The notes: generated from the letters alone by a model not told the origin. Counted from the stretch's first letter, positions 51,986 through 60,277 are shown. The stretch: 64,000 nt of DNA from AC-32 sp963736055 (GCA_963736055.1 CAVTNM010000008.1:1798001-1862000); one strand, 5' to 3'. Numbers and translations: made by a program.

Positions 51986-53170
51986 TCAGCCGCGCGCCAC
52001 GTAGGGAGGCAGCAGAACGCGGACCTCGGTGCCGCCGTCGTCGCTCGCCTCCACGTCGAGTTGCCCGCTCAGCGTACGCGTCCGCTCCTCGATGTCGTCG
52101 AAGCTCGCGCGCCTGCGCTCGCCCGCGCCGTCGTCGGCGATCACCGCCTCGACGCTGCCGTCGGCCCGCTCGGCGACGAGGATCGAGACCCGCTGCGGGG
52201 GACCGCGGCGGATCGCCTGGTTGACCGCGTCGCGGATGATCTGGTACAGCCCGACGCGTGCGTTCTCGGCCAGGCCGTCGGCCGCCTCCACGTCGAGGTC
52301 GACCTGGATGCGGTTCGAGAGCCCGACCTGTTCGGCGAATGCCTCCAGTGCCGGCGCGAAGCCCTGGTCGCGGAGCACGACGGGCTCGATGTTGAAGGAG
52401 AGATCGCGCAGCGAGCGGATCGTGTCCCGGTGTCGCTCGAGGGCAGACTGCGTCACGCGCGTGGCCTCGTCCAGTCGATTCCCGCCGATCGAGTCGAGAG
52501 CGGCGTCGAGCATCAGGCTGATCCCGGCCAGGGATTGGACGGGGCCGTCGTGGAGGAAGAGCGCGAGGCGCCTCCGCTCTTCCTGCTCGGCGGTGATCAG
52601 CTGGTCGGAGAGCCTGGCCCGCTCGGCCTCCCGAACCTGCGCCTCGGCGAGCAGCTGCGCGTTCTCGACTGCCCTCGAGGCGAAGTCGGCCAACAGCCGG
52701 GCCCGGGCCAGCTCCTCCCGGTCGAGCGGGCGCGCGCGCACCATGCGCAGCGCCCCGATCTCCTCGCCGCGGATCCGGAGCGGCAGCACGACCGCGTTCT
52801 CGGCCGGCGACGAGGGCGGGGCCTCGCCGGGCGCGAGCAGCGTGGCCTTCGCGCCGAACAGCCCCTTCGCCTCGCGTCTCGTCCGCTCGAGCACCTGATC
52901 CGGCTCGAGCGTCCCGGCGATCGAGCCCATGGACTCGATCAGCGCCTCCAGGAAGCTCGACTTGTCGACGAGCTCCTCCTCGACGACCTCGTGGCGGCGG
53001 CGCTCGGTGACGATCAGGTTGAAGGCGAAGCCCGCCGCTCCGACGATCGCGACCCCGAGCCCCACGAAGGCGAGCCAGCTCGAGTCGAGCGCAAGGCCGA
53101 TCACCGAGGCCACGGCGCCCGCGCCGACCGCCGCGACGATCAGCGCAGCCTTAGTCGATGATCGCGTCAC
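51986..53170 (-). CDS. NarL-type sensor histidine kinase with GAF domain
   Basis: 394 residues. Two membrane helices lie near the N terminus (about 7-28 and 31-53), then a GAF-like region (about 70-190), then a HisKA_3 dimerisation domain with the phosphorylated His in EERRRLALFLHDGPVQSLAG near 218. The HATPase_c domain has LYQIIRDAVNQAIRRG (N box) and VEAVIADDGAGE, ending LLPPYVARG. GTG start. It overlaps the upstream regulator gene by 20 nt and so forms a two-component operon. The signal is unknown. Confidence 0.92.
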   Translation of the reverse strand: MTRSSTKAALIVAAVGAGAVASVIGLALDSSWLAFVGLGVAIVGAAGFAFNLIVTERRRHEVVEEELVDKSSFLEALIESMGSIAGTLEPDQVLERTRREAKGLFGAKATLLAPGEAPPSSPAENAVVLPLRIRGEEIGALRMVRARPLDREELARARLLADFASRAVENAQLLAEAQVREAERARLSDQLITAEQEERRRLALFLHDGPVQSLAGISLMLDAALDSIGGNRLDEATRVTQSALERHRDTIRSLRDLSFNIEPVVLRDQGFAPALEAFAEQVGLSNRIQVDLDVEAADGLAENARVGLYQIIRDAVNQAIRRGPPQRVSILVAERADGSVEAVIADDGAGERRRASFDDIEERTRTLSGQLDVEASDDGGTEVRVLLPPYVARG

Positions 53171-53789
53171 GAAGGGCGATCGCCACGGCGTGCGTGCGCG
53201 TGTCGGCTTCCAGCTTCGTGAGGATGTGGCGCACGTGGCTCTTCACGGTCTCCTGGCTGATGAAGAGGCGTCCGGCGACATCCGCGTTCGACATCCCGTC
53301 GGCGAGCAGCTGCAGGATCTCGCGCTCGCGCGCGGTCAGCATGTCCTCGCGGTCGCCCGAGAGGAACGCGGGCATCAGCGCGGGGTCGACGAAGCCCTCG
53401 CCCGCCACGACCTTGTCGATCGCCTTGAGCAGGGTCTGGTGCGGCGCTTCCTTGAGGATGTATCCCTTCGCGCCCGATTCGAGACCTCTGCCGAGCAGGC
53501 TGCGCTCGCTGTAGGCGGTGAAGATCAGCACTGCCGTCTCGGGCACTTTCTGTGTCAGCAGCTTGGTCGCCTCGAGCCCGTCCATGCCGGGCATGCGCAC
53601 GTCCATGATCACGACGTCGGGCTTGCGCCGCTCCGCGAGCGCGACCGCGGCCGCTCCGTCGGCAGCCTCGCCGACGACGCGGATGTGGGGCGCGCGCGAG
53701 AGCGACAGGCGCAGGCCTTCTCGGACGACCTCGTGGTCGTCGACGATCAAGCAGGTGATCTCTCCGTTGGCCCGTACGTGCTCACTCAC
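53151..53789 (-). CDS. NarL/LuxR-type response regulator
   Basis: 212 residues: a receiver domain (about 10-125) with CLIVDDHEVVREGLRL, the phosphoacceptor Asp in VVIMDVRMPGMDGLEA, the Thr in IFTAYSE and the Lys in GYILKEA, then a LuxR helix-turn-helix (about 145-205) with LTAREREILQLLADGMSNAD and SQETVKSHVRHILTKL. First gene of the pair, with the kinase gene overlapping by 20 nt. GTG start. Confidence 0.94.
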   Translation of the reverse strand: MSEHVRANGEITCLIVDDHEVVREGLRLSLSRAPHIRVVGEAADGAAAVALAERRKPDVVIMDVRMPGMDGLEATKLLTQKVPETAVLIFTAYSERSLLGRGLESGAKGYILKEAPHQTLLKAIDKVVAGEGFVDPALMPAFLSGDREDMLTAREREILQLLADGMSNADVAGRLFISQETVKSHVRHILTKLEADTRTHAVAIALRDAIID

Positions 53790-53865
53790 GGCACGCGGAT
53801 TGTATGTCGCGGGTCGGCGAGCGGCCGCCGGCGCGCCCTACGGATCAGCGCCTCGAGCTCGTCCG

Positions 53866-54786
53866 TCAGAGGGTCAGCGCCAGTTGCTCGGCGATCACGG
53901 GCGGCTCGGGCTCGAGCCGGACACGACGGCGGTCGCGTATTCCGTGCTCCTTCGCGAGCTCCGCAACGGCTGCTCGAACCGGTTTCGCGCGCTCGGCGCC
54001 GAGATAGGCGCGCCGCGCGTACAGACGCTCGTATCGCTCGAGCTGGTCGGGGAAGTCGTGGGCGAGCGCCTCGAGGAAGTGCTCGCGGGTTCCCGGCCGG
54101 AGGAAGAGCAGGTTCGCCCAGATGCCGCACGCGCCGGCCGCCCGCGCCTCGCGAATGACCTCTTCCATCAGCTCCGGGCGGTCGGAGATGCCCGGAAGGA
54201 TCGGGGCCATCCCGACGCTCGTCTTGACGCCTGCATCGACGAGGGCCTTGAGCGCTCGCAGCCGCTGGCGCGGGTGCGCAGTGCCCGGCTCGGTCTTCCG
54301 CCAGACCTCGTCGTCGAGGGTCGGCACGGAGAACGTGACGGAGACGTCCGCGCGCTGTGACGCCGCCGCGAGCACGTCGACGTCGCGGACGATCAGCGGC
54401 CCGCGGGTGATGATGCCGAACGGGCTCGCTGCCTGACCCAGGGCCTCGATGCAACCGCGCGTCAGCCGGTAGCGACCCTCGGCGGGCTGGTATGGATCGG
54501 TGGCCGCCCCGATCGAGACCGGCTCGTGGCGCCACGAGGGTCGGGCGAGCTCCGTGCGAAGCACCTCGACCACGTTCGTCTTGACGCGGATCGACCGGCC
54601 GTAGCGGTCGTCGTAGGGCCGGTCGGCTCGGAGCTCGAAGGCCCGCACGTAGCAGAAGGTGCACTGGTGGACACAGCCCATGTACGGGTTCAGCGACCAG
54701 TCGAACATCATGCCCTTGACGCGGTTGAGCGCCGCCTTGCAGGGCTCCTCCCGGTACTCGGCGCGCACGGCGGAAGTATAGAACAT
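53866..54786 (-). CDS. Radical SAM protein, Rv2578c / spore photoproduct lyase-like
   Basis: 306 residues with the radical SAM cluster motif in NPYMGCVHQCTFCYVRAFEL (CxxxCxxC near 38-45), preceded by a short N terminus rich in Arg/Lys. ATDPYQPAEGRYRLTRG and FSVPTLDDEVWRKTEPGTAH follow the family that includes spore photoproduct lyase relatives. A role in DNA or RNA repair is inferred. The ATG is covered by a LexA-type palindrome, which supports damage control. It is divergent from the cyclase gene. Confidence 0.85.
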   Translation of the reverse strand: MFYTSAVRAEYREEPCKAALNRVKGMMFDWSLNPYMGCVHQCTFCYVRAFELRADRPYDDRYGRSIRVKTNVVEVLRTELARPSWRHEPVSIGAATDPYQPAEGRYRLTRGCIEALGQAASPFGIITRGPLIVRDVDVLAAASQRADVSVTFSVPTLDDEVWRKTEPGTAHPRQRLRALKALVDAGVKTSVGMAPILPGISDRPELMEEVIREARAAGACGIWANLLFLRPGTREHFLEALAHDFPDQLERYERLYARRAYLGAERAKPVRAAVAELAKEHGIRDRRRVRLEPEPPVIAEQLALTL

Positions 54787-54793
54787 ACGTTCG
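54780..54793. promoter_or_regulatory. LexA-type SOS box
   Basis: AGAACATACGTTCG contains GAAC-ATAC-GTTC, which fits the actinobacterial SOS consensus GAAC-RNRY-GTTC at all defined positions, with the flanking G present on one side. It overlaps the start codon of the radical SAM gene and lies 28 nt upstream of the divergent cyclase ATG. Confidence 0.7.
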
Positions 54794-54820
54794 CTTTATG
54801 CGGGTGCGACACTGCGCTCC

Positions 54821-56017
54821 ATGCGCGATCTGCCGACGGGAACGCTGACCTTCGTGTTCAGCGACGTCGAGGGCTCGACGAGGCTGCTGCGACAGCTTCG
54901 CGACCGCTACGGAGCAGTGCTCGCCGAGCATCAGCGGCTCGTGCGCGACGCCTTCGCAGCGCACGGAGGCCACGAGGTCGACTCCCAGGGAGACTCGTTC
55001 TTCGCCTCGTTTCGGCGCCCGAGAGACGGCGTCCTTGCCGCGCTCGCGGCGCAAAGGGCGCTCCGCGAGCACGACTGGCCGCCGGGCATCGAGCTGCGCG
55101 TCCGGGTCGGCCTCCATACCGGGCCGGCCGAGGTCGCCGACGGCCGTTACGTCGGTTTGGCGGTCCACCGGGCCGCCCGGCTCTGCGCCGTGGGCCACGG
55201 CGGGCAGATCCTCCTCTCGCACGCGACGGTCGCGCTGCTCGAAGACGACGCGGACGATCTCCCCGGCATCGAGCTCCAGGATCTCGGCGAGCACCGGCTC
55301 AAGGACTTCGACCGCGCCGTCCGGATCTACCAGCTCGTGGCTCCCGGGCTGGAGCTCGACTCACGGCCGCTACGCACGGGCGAGCCGCACGCGCCCGCCG
55401 CCACTCCTGCGATCCGCGCGTCGGACGCGGACCGCGAGCGAACGATCCTGGCGCTGCGAGAGCACACCGCCGTGGGCCGCCTGACGCTCGAGGAGTTCTC
55501 GGAACGGGTCGACAGGGCGACCGCGGCGACCACGCTCGACCAGCTCGAGCAGATCGGCCTGGATCTCCCCCCGGCGGCCGAGGCCGAGCGGCCGCGGCGG
55601 CGCCCGAAACGCTTCACCGGCGTGTTCTTCAGCGACACGGAGCGCACCGGACGCTGGCGCCTGCCGAAGTCCAGCGTGGCCTTCGTGTTCGCGGGCAACG
55701 CCGACCTCGACCTCCGAGAGGCCGAGCTCGGTGGAGAGGTGGTGTCGATCACGGCGTTTCTCCTGTTCGGGAACGTCGATTTCTACGTCCCGGAGGGCGT
55801 GGAGGTGGACTTCGGCGGCATGGCGGTGATCGGGCATCGCCGCGAGCACGGCCGGGACGTTCCGCCGCGGCCCGGTGCTCCCCTCGTGCGCGCCCGCGTC
55901 TTCTCGCTGTTCGGCACCGCCGATCTCTGGCGCGTCCCGAGGAGCTGGGCCGGCAAGACCTTCGGCGAGATCATGCGGGCGACGAAGCGCGGCGAGCACC
56001 GCGAGCTTTCTCCTTGA
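54821..56017 (+). CDS. Class-III nucleotide cyclase fused to DUF1707 and LiaF-type domains
   Basis: 398 residues. A class-III adenylate/guanylate cyclase domain (about 5-170) has LTFVFSDVEGSTRLLRQL with the metal Asp, SQGDSFFASFRRP with the second Asp, RVGLHTGPAE and GLAVHRAARLCAVGHGGQI. A DUF1707 module (about 205-250, IRASDADRERTILALREHT, LEEFSERV) and a LiaF C-terminal-like beta domain follow (VAFVFAGNADLDLREAEL, ITAFLLFGNVDFYVPEGVEV, RVFSLFGTADLW). The fusion would join cyclic nucleotide signalling to envelope-stress modules. It overlaps the next gene as TTGA. Confidence 0.88.
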   Translation: MRDLPTGTLTFVFSDVEGSTRLLRQLRDRYGAVLAEHQRLVRDAFAAHGGHEVDSQGDSFFASFRRPRDGVLAALAAQRALREHDWPPGIELRVRVGLHTGPAEVADGRYVGLAVHRAARLCAVGHGGQILLSHATVALLEDDADDLPGIELQDLGEHRLKDFDRAVRIYQLVAPGLELDSRPLRTGEPHAPAATPAIRASDADRERTILALREHTAVGRLTLEEFSERVDRATAATTLDQLEQIGLDLPPAAEAERPRRRPKRFTGVFFSDTERTGRWRLPKSSVAFVFAGNADLDLREAELGGEVVSITAFLLFGNVDFYVPEGVEVDFGGMAVIGHRREHGRDVPPRPGAPLVRARVFSLFGTADLWRVPRSWAGKTFGEIMRATKRGEHRELSP

Positions 56018-56949
56018 CGGCGCTTCCCGCGGGCATCCGGCGCCTGACGTTCCCCCTGCCGCTCGGAATCGGGCACGTGCACTGCTACCTGCTGCCGGGC
56101 TCGGACGGCTGGACCCTCGTGGACACGGGCCTCGGGCTGCCCGACGCCGAGACGCGGTGGGGGCCGGTGCTCGAGGAGCTGGACGCGCCGGTGGCACGGA
56201 TCGTCGTCACGCACTTCCACCCCGACCATGCCGGCGGGGGCGAGGACGCCCAGGCGCTCACCGGCGCGCGCGTGTTCCAGGGCGAGCGCGACTACGAGCA
56301 GTGCGAGGCGGTCTGGGGCACTGCCGACTGGTCGGAACGGCTCGCGGAGTTCCTGCTGGTGCACGGCCTTCCGGAGGCGGAAGCGGAGGAGCTGCGACAC
56401 GAGTCGCGGCTCCTCGGGCCCTTCATCCGCTTCGCCAGGAGCCCCGAACGGGTTGCCGAGGGCGACGAGGTCGACGGCTGGACGGTGCTCGAGCTTCCCG
56501 GCCACGCGGACGGGCACATCTGCCTGCTGCGCGACGGGATCCTCGTCGCAGGCGACCACCTGCTCGCGAAGATCACCCCGACCGTCGGCCTCTACCCGGA
56601 CTCCCGCCCGGACCCGCTCGGCGACTACCTCGCATCGCTGGAGCGCACGATCGAGCTGGCGCCGACCGTCGCGCTCGCGGGCCACAACGACACCGTCTCG
56701 GACCCGGTCAGTCGTGCACGCGAGCTGATCGAGCACCACCGGCAGCGCCTCGACCAGGCGGTGACGGCGCTCGGCTCGGAGCCCCGCAGCGCGTTCGAGG
56801 TCTCGCTCTCGCTCTTCGGCGAGAGCCTCGACGCCAGCAACCGCCGGTTCGCGCTCGCGGAGACCCTGGCGCACCTGGAACGGCTTGTTCACGAGGGGCG
56901 CGTTGCGCGGACTGGCGACGACAGCGCCGTTTCCTATACTGCGGCGTAG
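56014..56949 (+). CDS. Metallo-beta-lactamase fold hydrolase
   Basis: 311 residues of the glyoxalase II-like group. Zinc ligands are THFHPDHAGGG (HxHxDH), GHADGHI and AGHNDTVSD, with LVAGDHLL as the bridging Asp. A C-terminal winged-helix-like region (about 250-305) is typical of actinobacterial members. Substrate unknown, probably a thioester or lactone. The TTG start overlaps the cyclase stop as TTGA, and the family N terminus (LTFPLPLGIGHVHCYLL) fits. The two genes are likely cotranscribed. Confidence 0.88.
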   Translation: MTALPAGIRRLTFPLPLGIGHVHCYLLPGSDGWTLVDTGLGLPDAETRWGPVLEELDAPVARIVVTHFHPDHAGGGEDAQALTGARVFQGERDYEQCEAVWGTADWSERLAEFLLVHGLPEAEAEELRHESRLLGPFIRFARSPERVAEGDEVDGWTVLELPGHADGHICLLRDGILVAGDHLLAKITPTVGLYPDSRPDPLGDYLASLERTIELAPTVALAGHNDTVSDPVSRARELIEHHRQRLDQAVTALGSEPRSAFEVSLSLFGESLDASNRRFALAETLAHLERLVHEGRVARTGDDSAVSYTAA

Positions 56950-56982
56950 ATCCAGTTGGACGACGAAAAACCGCCTAGTACA

Positions 56983-57005
56983 CACGCCCCGGAGAGCGGG
57001 GCGTG
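56983..57005 (+). promoter_or_regulatory. Hairpin over the start codon of the CorC/CNNM gene, followed by T run
   Basis: CACGCCCC (56983-56990) pairs with GGGGCGTG (56998-57005). The loop GGAGAGC contains a Shine-Dalgarno-like GGAGAG, and the GTG start (57003-57005) is the end of the 3' arm. ATCCTTTTT follows. It can be read as a terminator for the upstream unit, an attenuator, or a translation switch. Confidence 0.55.
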
Positions 57006-58307
57006 ATCCTTTTTCTGGAGCTCCTCGGCGTCGCGGCGCTGATCTTGCTGAACGGCTACTTCGTCGCGGCCGAGTACGGCCTGGTGACGGCGCGCCGGAC
57101 GCGAATTCAGGAGCTGGCCCAGAAGGGCGACCGCCGAGCCCGCGCGGTGCTTCGAATCGTCGCCGACCCGCCGCGGTTCATCGCGGCGATGCAGCTCGGC
57201 GTGACCGCGACGAGCCTGGCCATCGGTGCAATCGGCGAGCAGGTGCTGGCCAGGGTGTTCGACCCGATCTTCGCGTCGGTGATCTCGTTCACGCTCGCCT
57301 TCCTGATCATCACGTTCCTGCACGTCGTCGTCGGCGAACTGGTACCGAAGGGCGTTGCCCTCGAGTACTCCGAGCGGGTCGCCCTCGCCGTGTCCACGCC
57401 GGTTCGCGGCTTCTTCGTCGTGTTCAAGCCAGTGATCTGGGTGCTGCAGGGCTCCAGCGAGGCGATCCTGCGCGCGCTAGGCCTCCAGCCGCCTGGGGGC
57501 GAGGTCGACGTCTACTCGGAGGCGGAGCTGAAGATGCTGCTCTCCCGCTCGACCGAGGAGGGCGAGCTTGAGCAGCAGGAGCAGGAGATGCTCTACAAGG
57601 TGTTCGACTTCGCCGACAAGGAGGTCTCGGCCGTGATGGTGCCGAGGCCCGAGGTGGTCGCCCTGTCGATCGACCTTCCGCCGGAGGAGGCTCTGGCCGC
57701 GGTGATCGAGTCCCCGTACACGCGCTACCCCGTCTACCGCGAGACGCTCGACACGGTGGTCGGGATCCTGCACGTGCGCGACCTCTTCTCTGCGCTCGTC
57801 GACCGCGGTATCTCCGGCGTGCAGCTCGAGCAGCTCCTGCGGCCCGCCTACATCGTCCCCGAGACGAAGGATCTCGCGGCATTGCTGGCCGAATTCCGCA
57901 AGACCAACCAGCACATGGCGATCGTGGTCGACGAGTACGGCGACCTCGAGGGGATCGTCACGCTCGAGGACCTGCTCGAGGAGATCGTCGGCGAGATCGA
58001 GGACGAGTTCGATCTCCCGGACGAGTCGATCGAGCAGCTCGAGAACGGCTGCCTGCGAATCCACGGGACGTTTCCGATCGACGACTTCAACGAGCAGTTC
58101 CACCGCTCGCTGCCTATCGAGGACTTCCACACGATCGGCGGCTTCGTCTTCGGACTCCTGGGCCGGGCTCCGGAGCCCGGGGACGAGGTCCAAGCCGACG
58201 GCACCCGGTTCAAGGTGCTCGAGGTGGAGGGCTCGCGGATCGAGCGGCTCGAGGTCGAGCTCCTCCCCCAGGAGCCCGGCGAGCACCGGCTCGAAGAAGC
58301 CTCCTAG
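57003..58307 (+). CDS. CorC/CNNM-family transporter (DUF21-CBS-CorC)
   Basis: 434 residues, probably Mg2+ or Co2+ efflux or its regulation. The DUF21 membrane domain (about 1-185, four helices) starts ILFLELLGVAALILLNGYFV and contains GVTATSLAIGAIGEQ. A CBS pair (about 200-330) has MVPRPEVVALSIDLPPEEAL and MAIVVDEYGDLEGIVTLEDL. The CorC_HlyC domain (about 345-425) has FHTIGGFVFGLLGR. GTG at 57003 gives the usual N terminus, although it lies in a hairpin and the first codons include a T run. Confidence 0.9.
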   Translation: MILFLELLGVAALILLNGYFVAAEYGLVTARRTRIQELAQKGDRRARAVLRIVADPPRFIAAMQLGVTATSLAIGAIGEQVLARVFDPIFASVISFTLAFLIITFLHVVVGELVPKGVALEYSERVALAVSTPVRGFFVVFKPVIWVLQGSSEAILRALGLQPPGGEVDVYSEAELKMLLSRSTEEGELEQQEQEMLYKVFDFADKEVSAVMVPRPEVVALSIDLPPEEALAAVIESPYTRYPVYRETLDTVVGILHVRDLFSALVDRGISGVQLEQLLRPAYIVPETKDLAALLAEFRKTNQHMAIVVDEYGDLEGIVTLEDLLEEIVGEIEDEFDLPDESIEQLENGCLRIHGTFPIDDFNEQFHRSLPIEDFHTIGGFVFGLLGRAPEPGDEVQADGTRFKVLEVEGSRIERLEVELLPQEPGEHRLEEAS

Positions 58308-58355
58308 CCAGGTATCCTCGGCGAAGAACGGGGTCCACAAACTGTGAGGAGATCC

Positions 58356-58712
58356 ATGAAGCGCATCGTTTCCCTGCTTGCGGCCGCTGCCGTGGTCGCG
58401 GCAACCCTCTTCGTCGTCGCGCCGCTCGCGAGCGCGCGGACTGCCGCGACGACGATCAAGGTCACCGCCAAGGACTTCAAATTCACGCTCTCGAAAAAGA
58501 GCGCGCCGCACGGCAAGGTGACCTTCAAGGTCACCAACAAGGGGCCGTCCCCGCACGACTTCAAGATCGCGGGGAAGAAGACGAAGCTGCTGAAGAAGGG
58601 CAAGAGCGCGACGCTGACCGTCACGCTCAAGAAGGGCAAGAAGTACACCTTCATCTGCACCGTGCCCGGCCATGCCCAGCTCGGCATGAAGGGCAGCTTC
58701 AAGGCCACCTAG
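58356..58712 (+). CDS. Secreted cupredoxin (plastocyanin-like)
   Basis: Small blue-copper protein of 118 residues. The signal peptide (about 1-27) ends at LASARTAA. The cupredoxin fold carries the type-1 ligands His in NKGPSPHDFKIAG and Cys, His and Met in FICTVPGHAQLGMKG, and is unusually Lys-rich. It may carry electrons at the outer face of the membrane. ATG 58356 has GAGGAG 5 nt upstream; an in-frame GTG at 58344 overlaps this site and is therefore unlikely. It ends 3' to 3' against the peptidase gene. Confidence 0.9.
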   Translation: MKRIVSLLAAAAVVAATLFVVAPLASARTAATTIKVTAKDFKFTLSKKSAPHGKVTFKVTNKGPSPHDFKIAGKKTKLLKKGKSATLTVTLKKGKKYTFICTVPGHAQLGMKGSFKAT

Positions 58713-59086
58713 GCCTCTAGCTCGATCTCGGAGACCTCGCCGCCGGCTATGCGCCAGGCGGCGAGGTCGCCTGTCCCGAGCGAGAGGATCAGGTACGGGC
58801 GGCCCTCCCAGAGGCCGATGTTCTCGACGTCGGTGCGCGACGGCCGCGGCGGCGAGGAGATGTGGGAATGGAAGACGGCCAGCTCGTAGCCCTCGTCTTC
58901 CAGGAACCAGTTCTCGGGCGCGGTCTCGAGCTCGAAGCGATACGGGCTCGCGGCGGCGTTCTCGGCCGCGATGTAGCGCTCGGCCACGCCGTTCCGTAGC
59001 GCGACGAGCCCGCACGCCTCGTTCGGCTCCTCGGCGCGGGCGTGCTCCTCCAGCGCGGCGCGGATCTCGGGCCCGATCACCACCAC
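58709..59086 (-). CDS. JAMM/Mov34 metallopeptidase (Mec+-type, CysO-cysteine hydrolase)
   Basis: 125 residues with a complete JAB1/MPN+ site: Glu in EEPNEACGLVAL (near 23) and FHSHISSPPRPSRTD (HxH-x7-S-x2-D near 72-84). In Mycobacterium tuberculosis the equivalent Mec+ releases cysteine from the CysO C terminus. Here it is the last gene of a unit with an activating enzyme, a CysO-like carrier and cysM, so the same role is strongly inferred. Its 5' end overlaps cysM by 10 nt and its 3' end overlaps the cupredoxin by 4 nt. Confidence 0.9.
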   Translation of the reverse strand: MVVIGPEIRAALEEHARAEEPNEACGLVALRNGVAERYIAAENAAASPYRFELETAPENWFLEDEGYELAVFHSHISSPPRPSRTDVENIGLWEGRPYLILSLGTGDLAAWRIAGGEVSEIELEA

Positions 59087-60015
59087 ACGGACTCCTCCAT
59101 CGCGACCTCCGGGTCGCTCGCGTCCCAGAAGGGCGCGGAGAGGTACTTCCAGCCGGCGTCGGCGAGGATCGCCACCACGACCCCCTCGTCGAGCTCCTCG
59201 GCGAGCTTGCGGGCGACGTGCACGACGGCTCCCGCGGAGACGCCGGCGAAGACGGCCTCGCGGTCGAGGAGCGCGCGCAGGCCGGCGACCGCCTCGGCGT
59301 TCGACACGAGCACCTTCCGGTCGAGCTTCGACACGTCCAGCACGGGCGGCACGTATCCGTCCTCGAGCGAGCGCAGGCCCATCACCGGATCGCCCGGGAG
59401 CGGCTCGGCAGCGGCGACGACGACGTCCGGAAAGGCCTCGCGCAGGCGCGCGCCCGCGCCCATCAGCGTGCCGCCGGTCCCGAGGCCCGCCACGACGACG
59501 TCGAGTCGGTCGAGCGCGTCGGCGATCTCGGCGCCGGTGCCGTGATAGTGGGCGCGGGGGTTCGCGTCGTTGCCGTACTGGAAAAGCATGTGGAAGCGCG
59601 GCTCGCGCTCGGCCAGCTCGAGTGCGACCCGGACGGCGCCGTTCGAGCCCTCGGCCCCGGGCGACTCGACGATCTCGGCGCCGTAGAGCCGCAGCAGGCG
59701 CCTGCGCTCCTCGGTCACGTTCTCCGGCATCACGCAGGTGAGCCGGTAGCCCTTGAGCCGCGCGACGAGCGCGAGCGAGATGCCGGTGTTGCCGCTCGTC
59801 GGCTCGAGCAGCTCCCGGCCCGGCTCGAGCTCGCCCGCACGCTCGGCGGCGTCGACCATGGCGACCGCGACGCGGTCCTTGATCGAACCGGTCGGGTTCT
59901 GGCCCTCGAGCTTCGCGAGGAGCCTGACCTCCGGCTTCGGGCTCAGCCGTGGAAGCTCGACGAGTGGGGTGTTGCCGACGAGCTCGAGGAGGGAGGAGGC
60001 GGTCCCGCTACCCAC
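59077..60015 (-). CDS. cysM: Cysteine synthase CysM (CysO-thiocarboxylate dependent)
   Basis: PLP enzyme of 312 residues. PLP Lys is in NPTGSIKDRVAV, the phosphate loop is GLGTGGTLMGAG and the substrate loop is EPTSGNTGISLALVARL. In actinobacterial CysM the substrate is O-phosphoserine and the sulfur donor is the thiocarboxylate of CysO; an Arg-containing loop (VPPVLDVSKLDRK) fits that group. GTG start, overlapping the cysO stop by 8 nt. Operon order is activator, cysO, cysM, peptidase. Confidence 0.93.
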   Translation of the reverse strand: MGSGTASSLLELVGNTPLVELPRLSPKPEVRLLAKLEGQNPTGSIKDRVAVAMVDAAERAGELEPGRELLEPTSGNTGISLALVARLKGYRLTCVMPENVTEERRRLLRLYGAEIVESPGAEGSNGAVRVALELAEREPRFHMLFQYGNDANPRAHYHGTGAEIADALDRLDVVVAGLGTGGTLMGAGARLREAFPDVVVAAAEPLPGDPVMGLRSLEDGYVPPVLDVSKLDRKVLVSNAEAVAGLRALLDREAVFAGVSAGAVVHVARKLAEELDEGVVVAILADAGWKYLSAPFWDASDPEVAMEESVWW

Positions 60016-60277
60016 CGGCCATGGCCGGGAGCAGGATGACCATCGACGTCTCTTCCACCGGCGTCTCGAGGCCGTCCTTCGTCCTCACGTCTTCGCCTTC
60101 CACGTAGACGTTCACGAACGGCGCCAGCTCGTCGTCCTCGAGCAGCTGGCCGCGCAGGGCGGGGAAACGGCTCATCAGGTCGTCGAGCAGCTCGCGGACG
60201 GTGCCGCCACTGGCCTCGACCTCCCGCGCGCCCTCTGTCTCGCCGCGCAGCGTCGGCGGGATCCGGATCCGGCTCAG
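60008..60277 (-). CDS. cysO: Ubiquitin-like sulfur carrier CysO (MoaD/ThiS fold), CTG start
   Basis: 89-residue beta-grasp protein ending AMAGG, the Gly-Gly tail that is adenylated and thiocarboxylated. RIRIPPTLRGETEGAREVEA, LLDDLMSRFPALRGQLL and VNVYVEGEDV match CysO/MoaD. No ATG, GTG or TTG precedes the first beta strand in this frame. CTG at 60277 overlaps the stop of the upstream gene as CTGA and has GAGG 7 nt before it. The next available start would remove half the domain. Sulfur is passed to CysM. Confidence 0.9.
   Translation of the reverse strand: MSRIRIPPTLRGETEGAREVEASGGTVRELLDDLMSRFPALRGQLLEDDELAPFVNVYVEGEDVRTKDGLETPVEETSMVILLPAMAGG

Noticed and set aside
58344..58346. GTG at 58344 as start of the cupredoxin
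   Set aside because: It lies within the GAGGAG ribosome binding site that serves the ATG at 58356.
60008..60277. MoaD of molybdopterin synthesis
   Set aside because: No moaE or other molybdenum cofactor gene is near. The linked cysM and JAMM peptidase indicate the CysO role.
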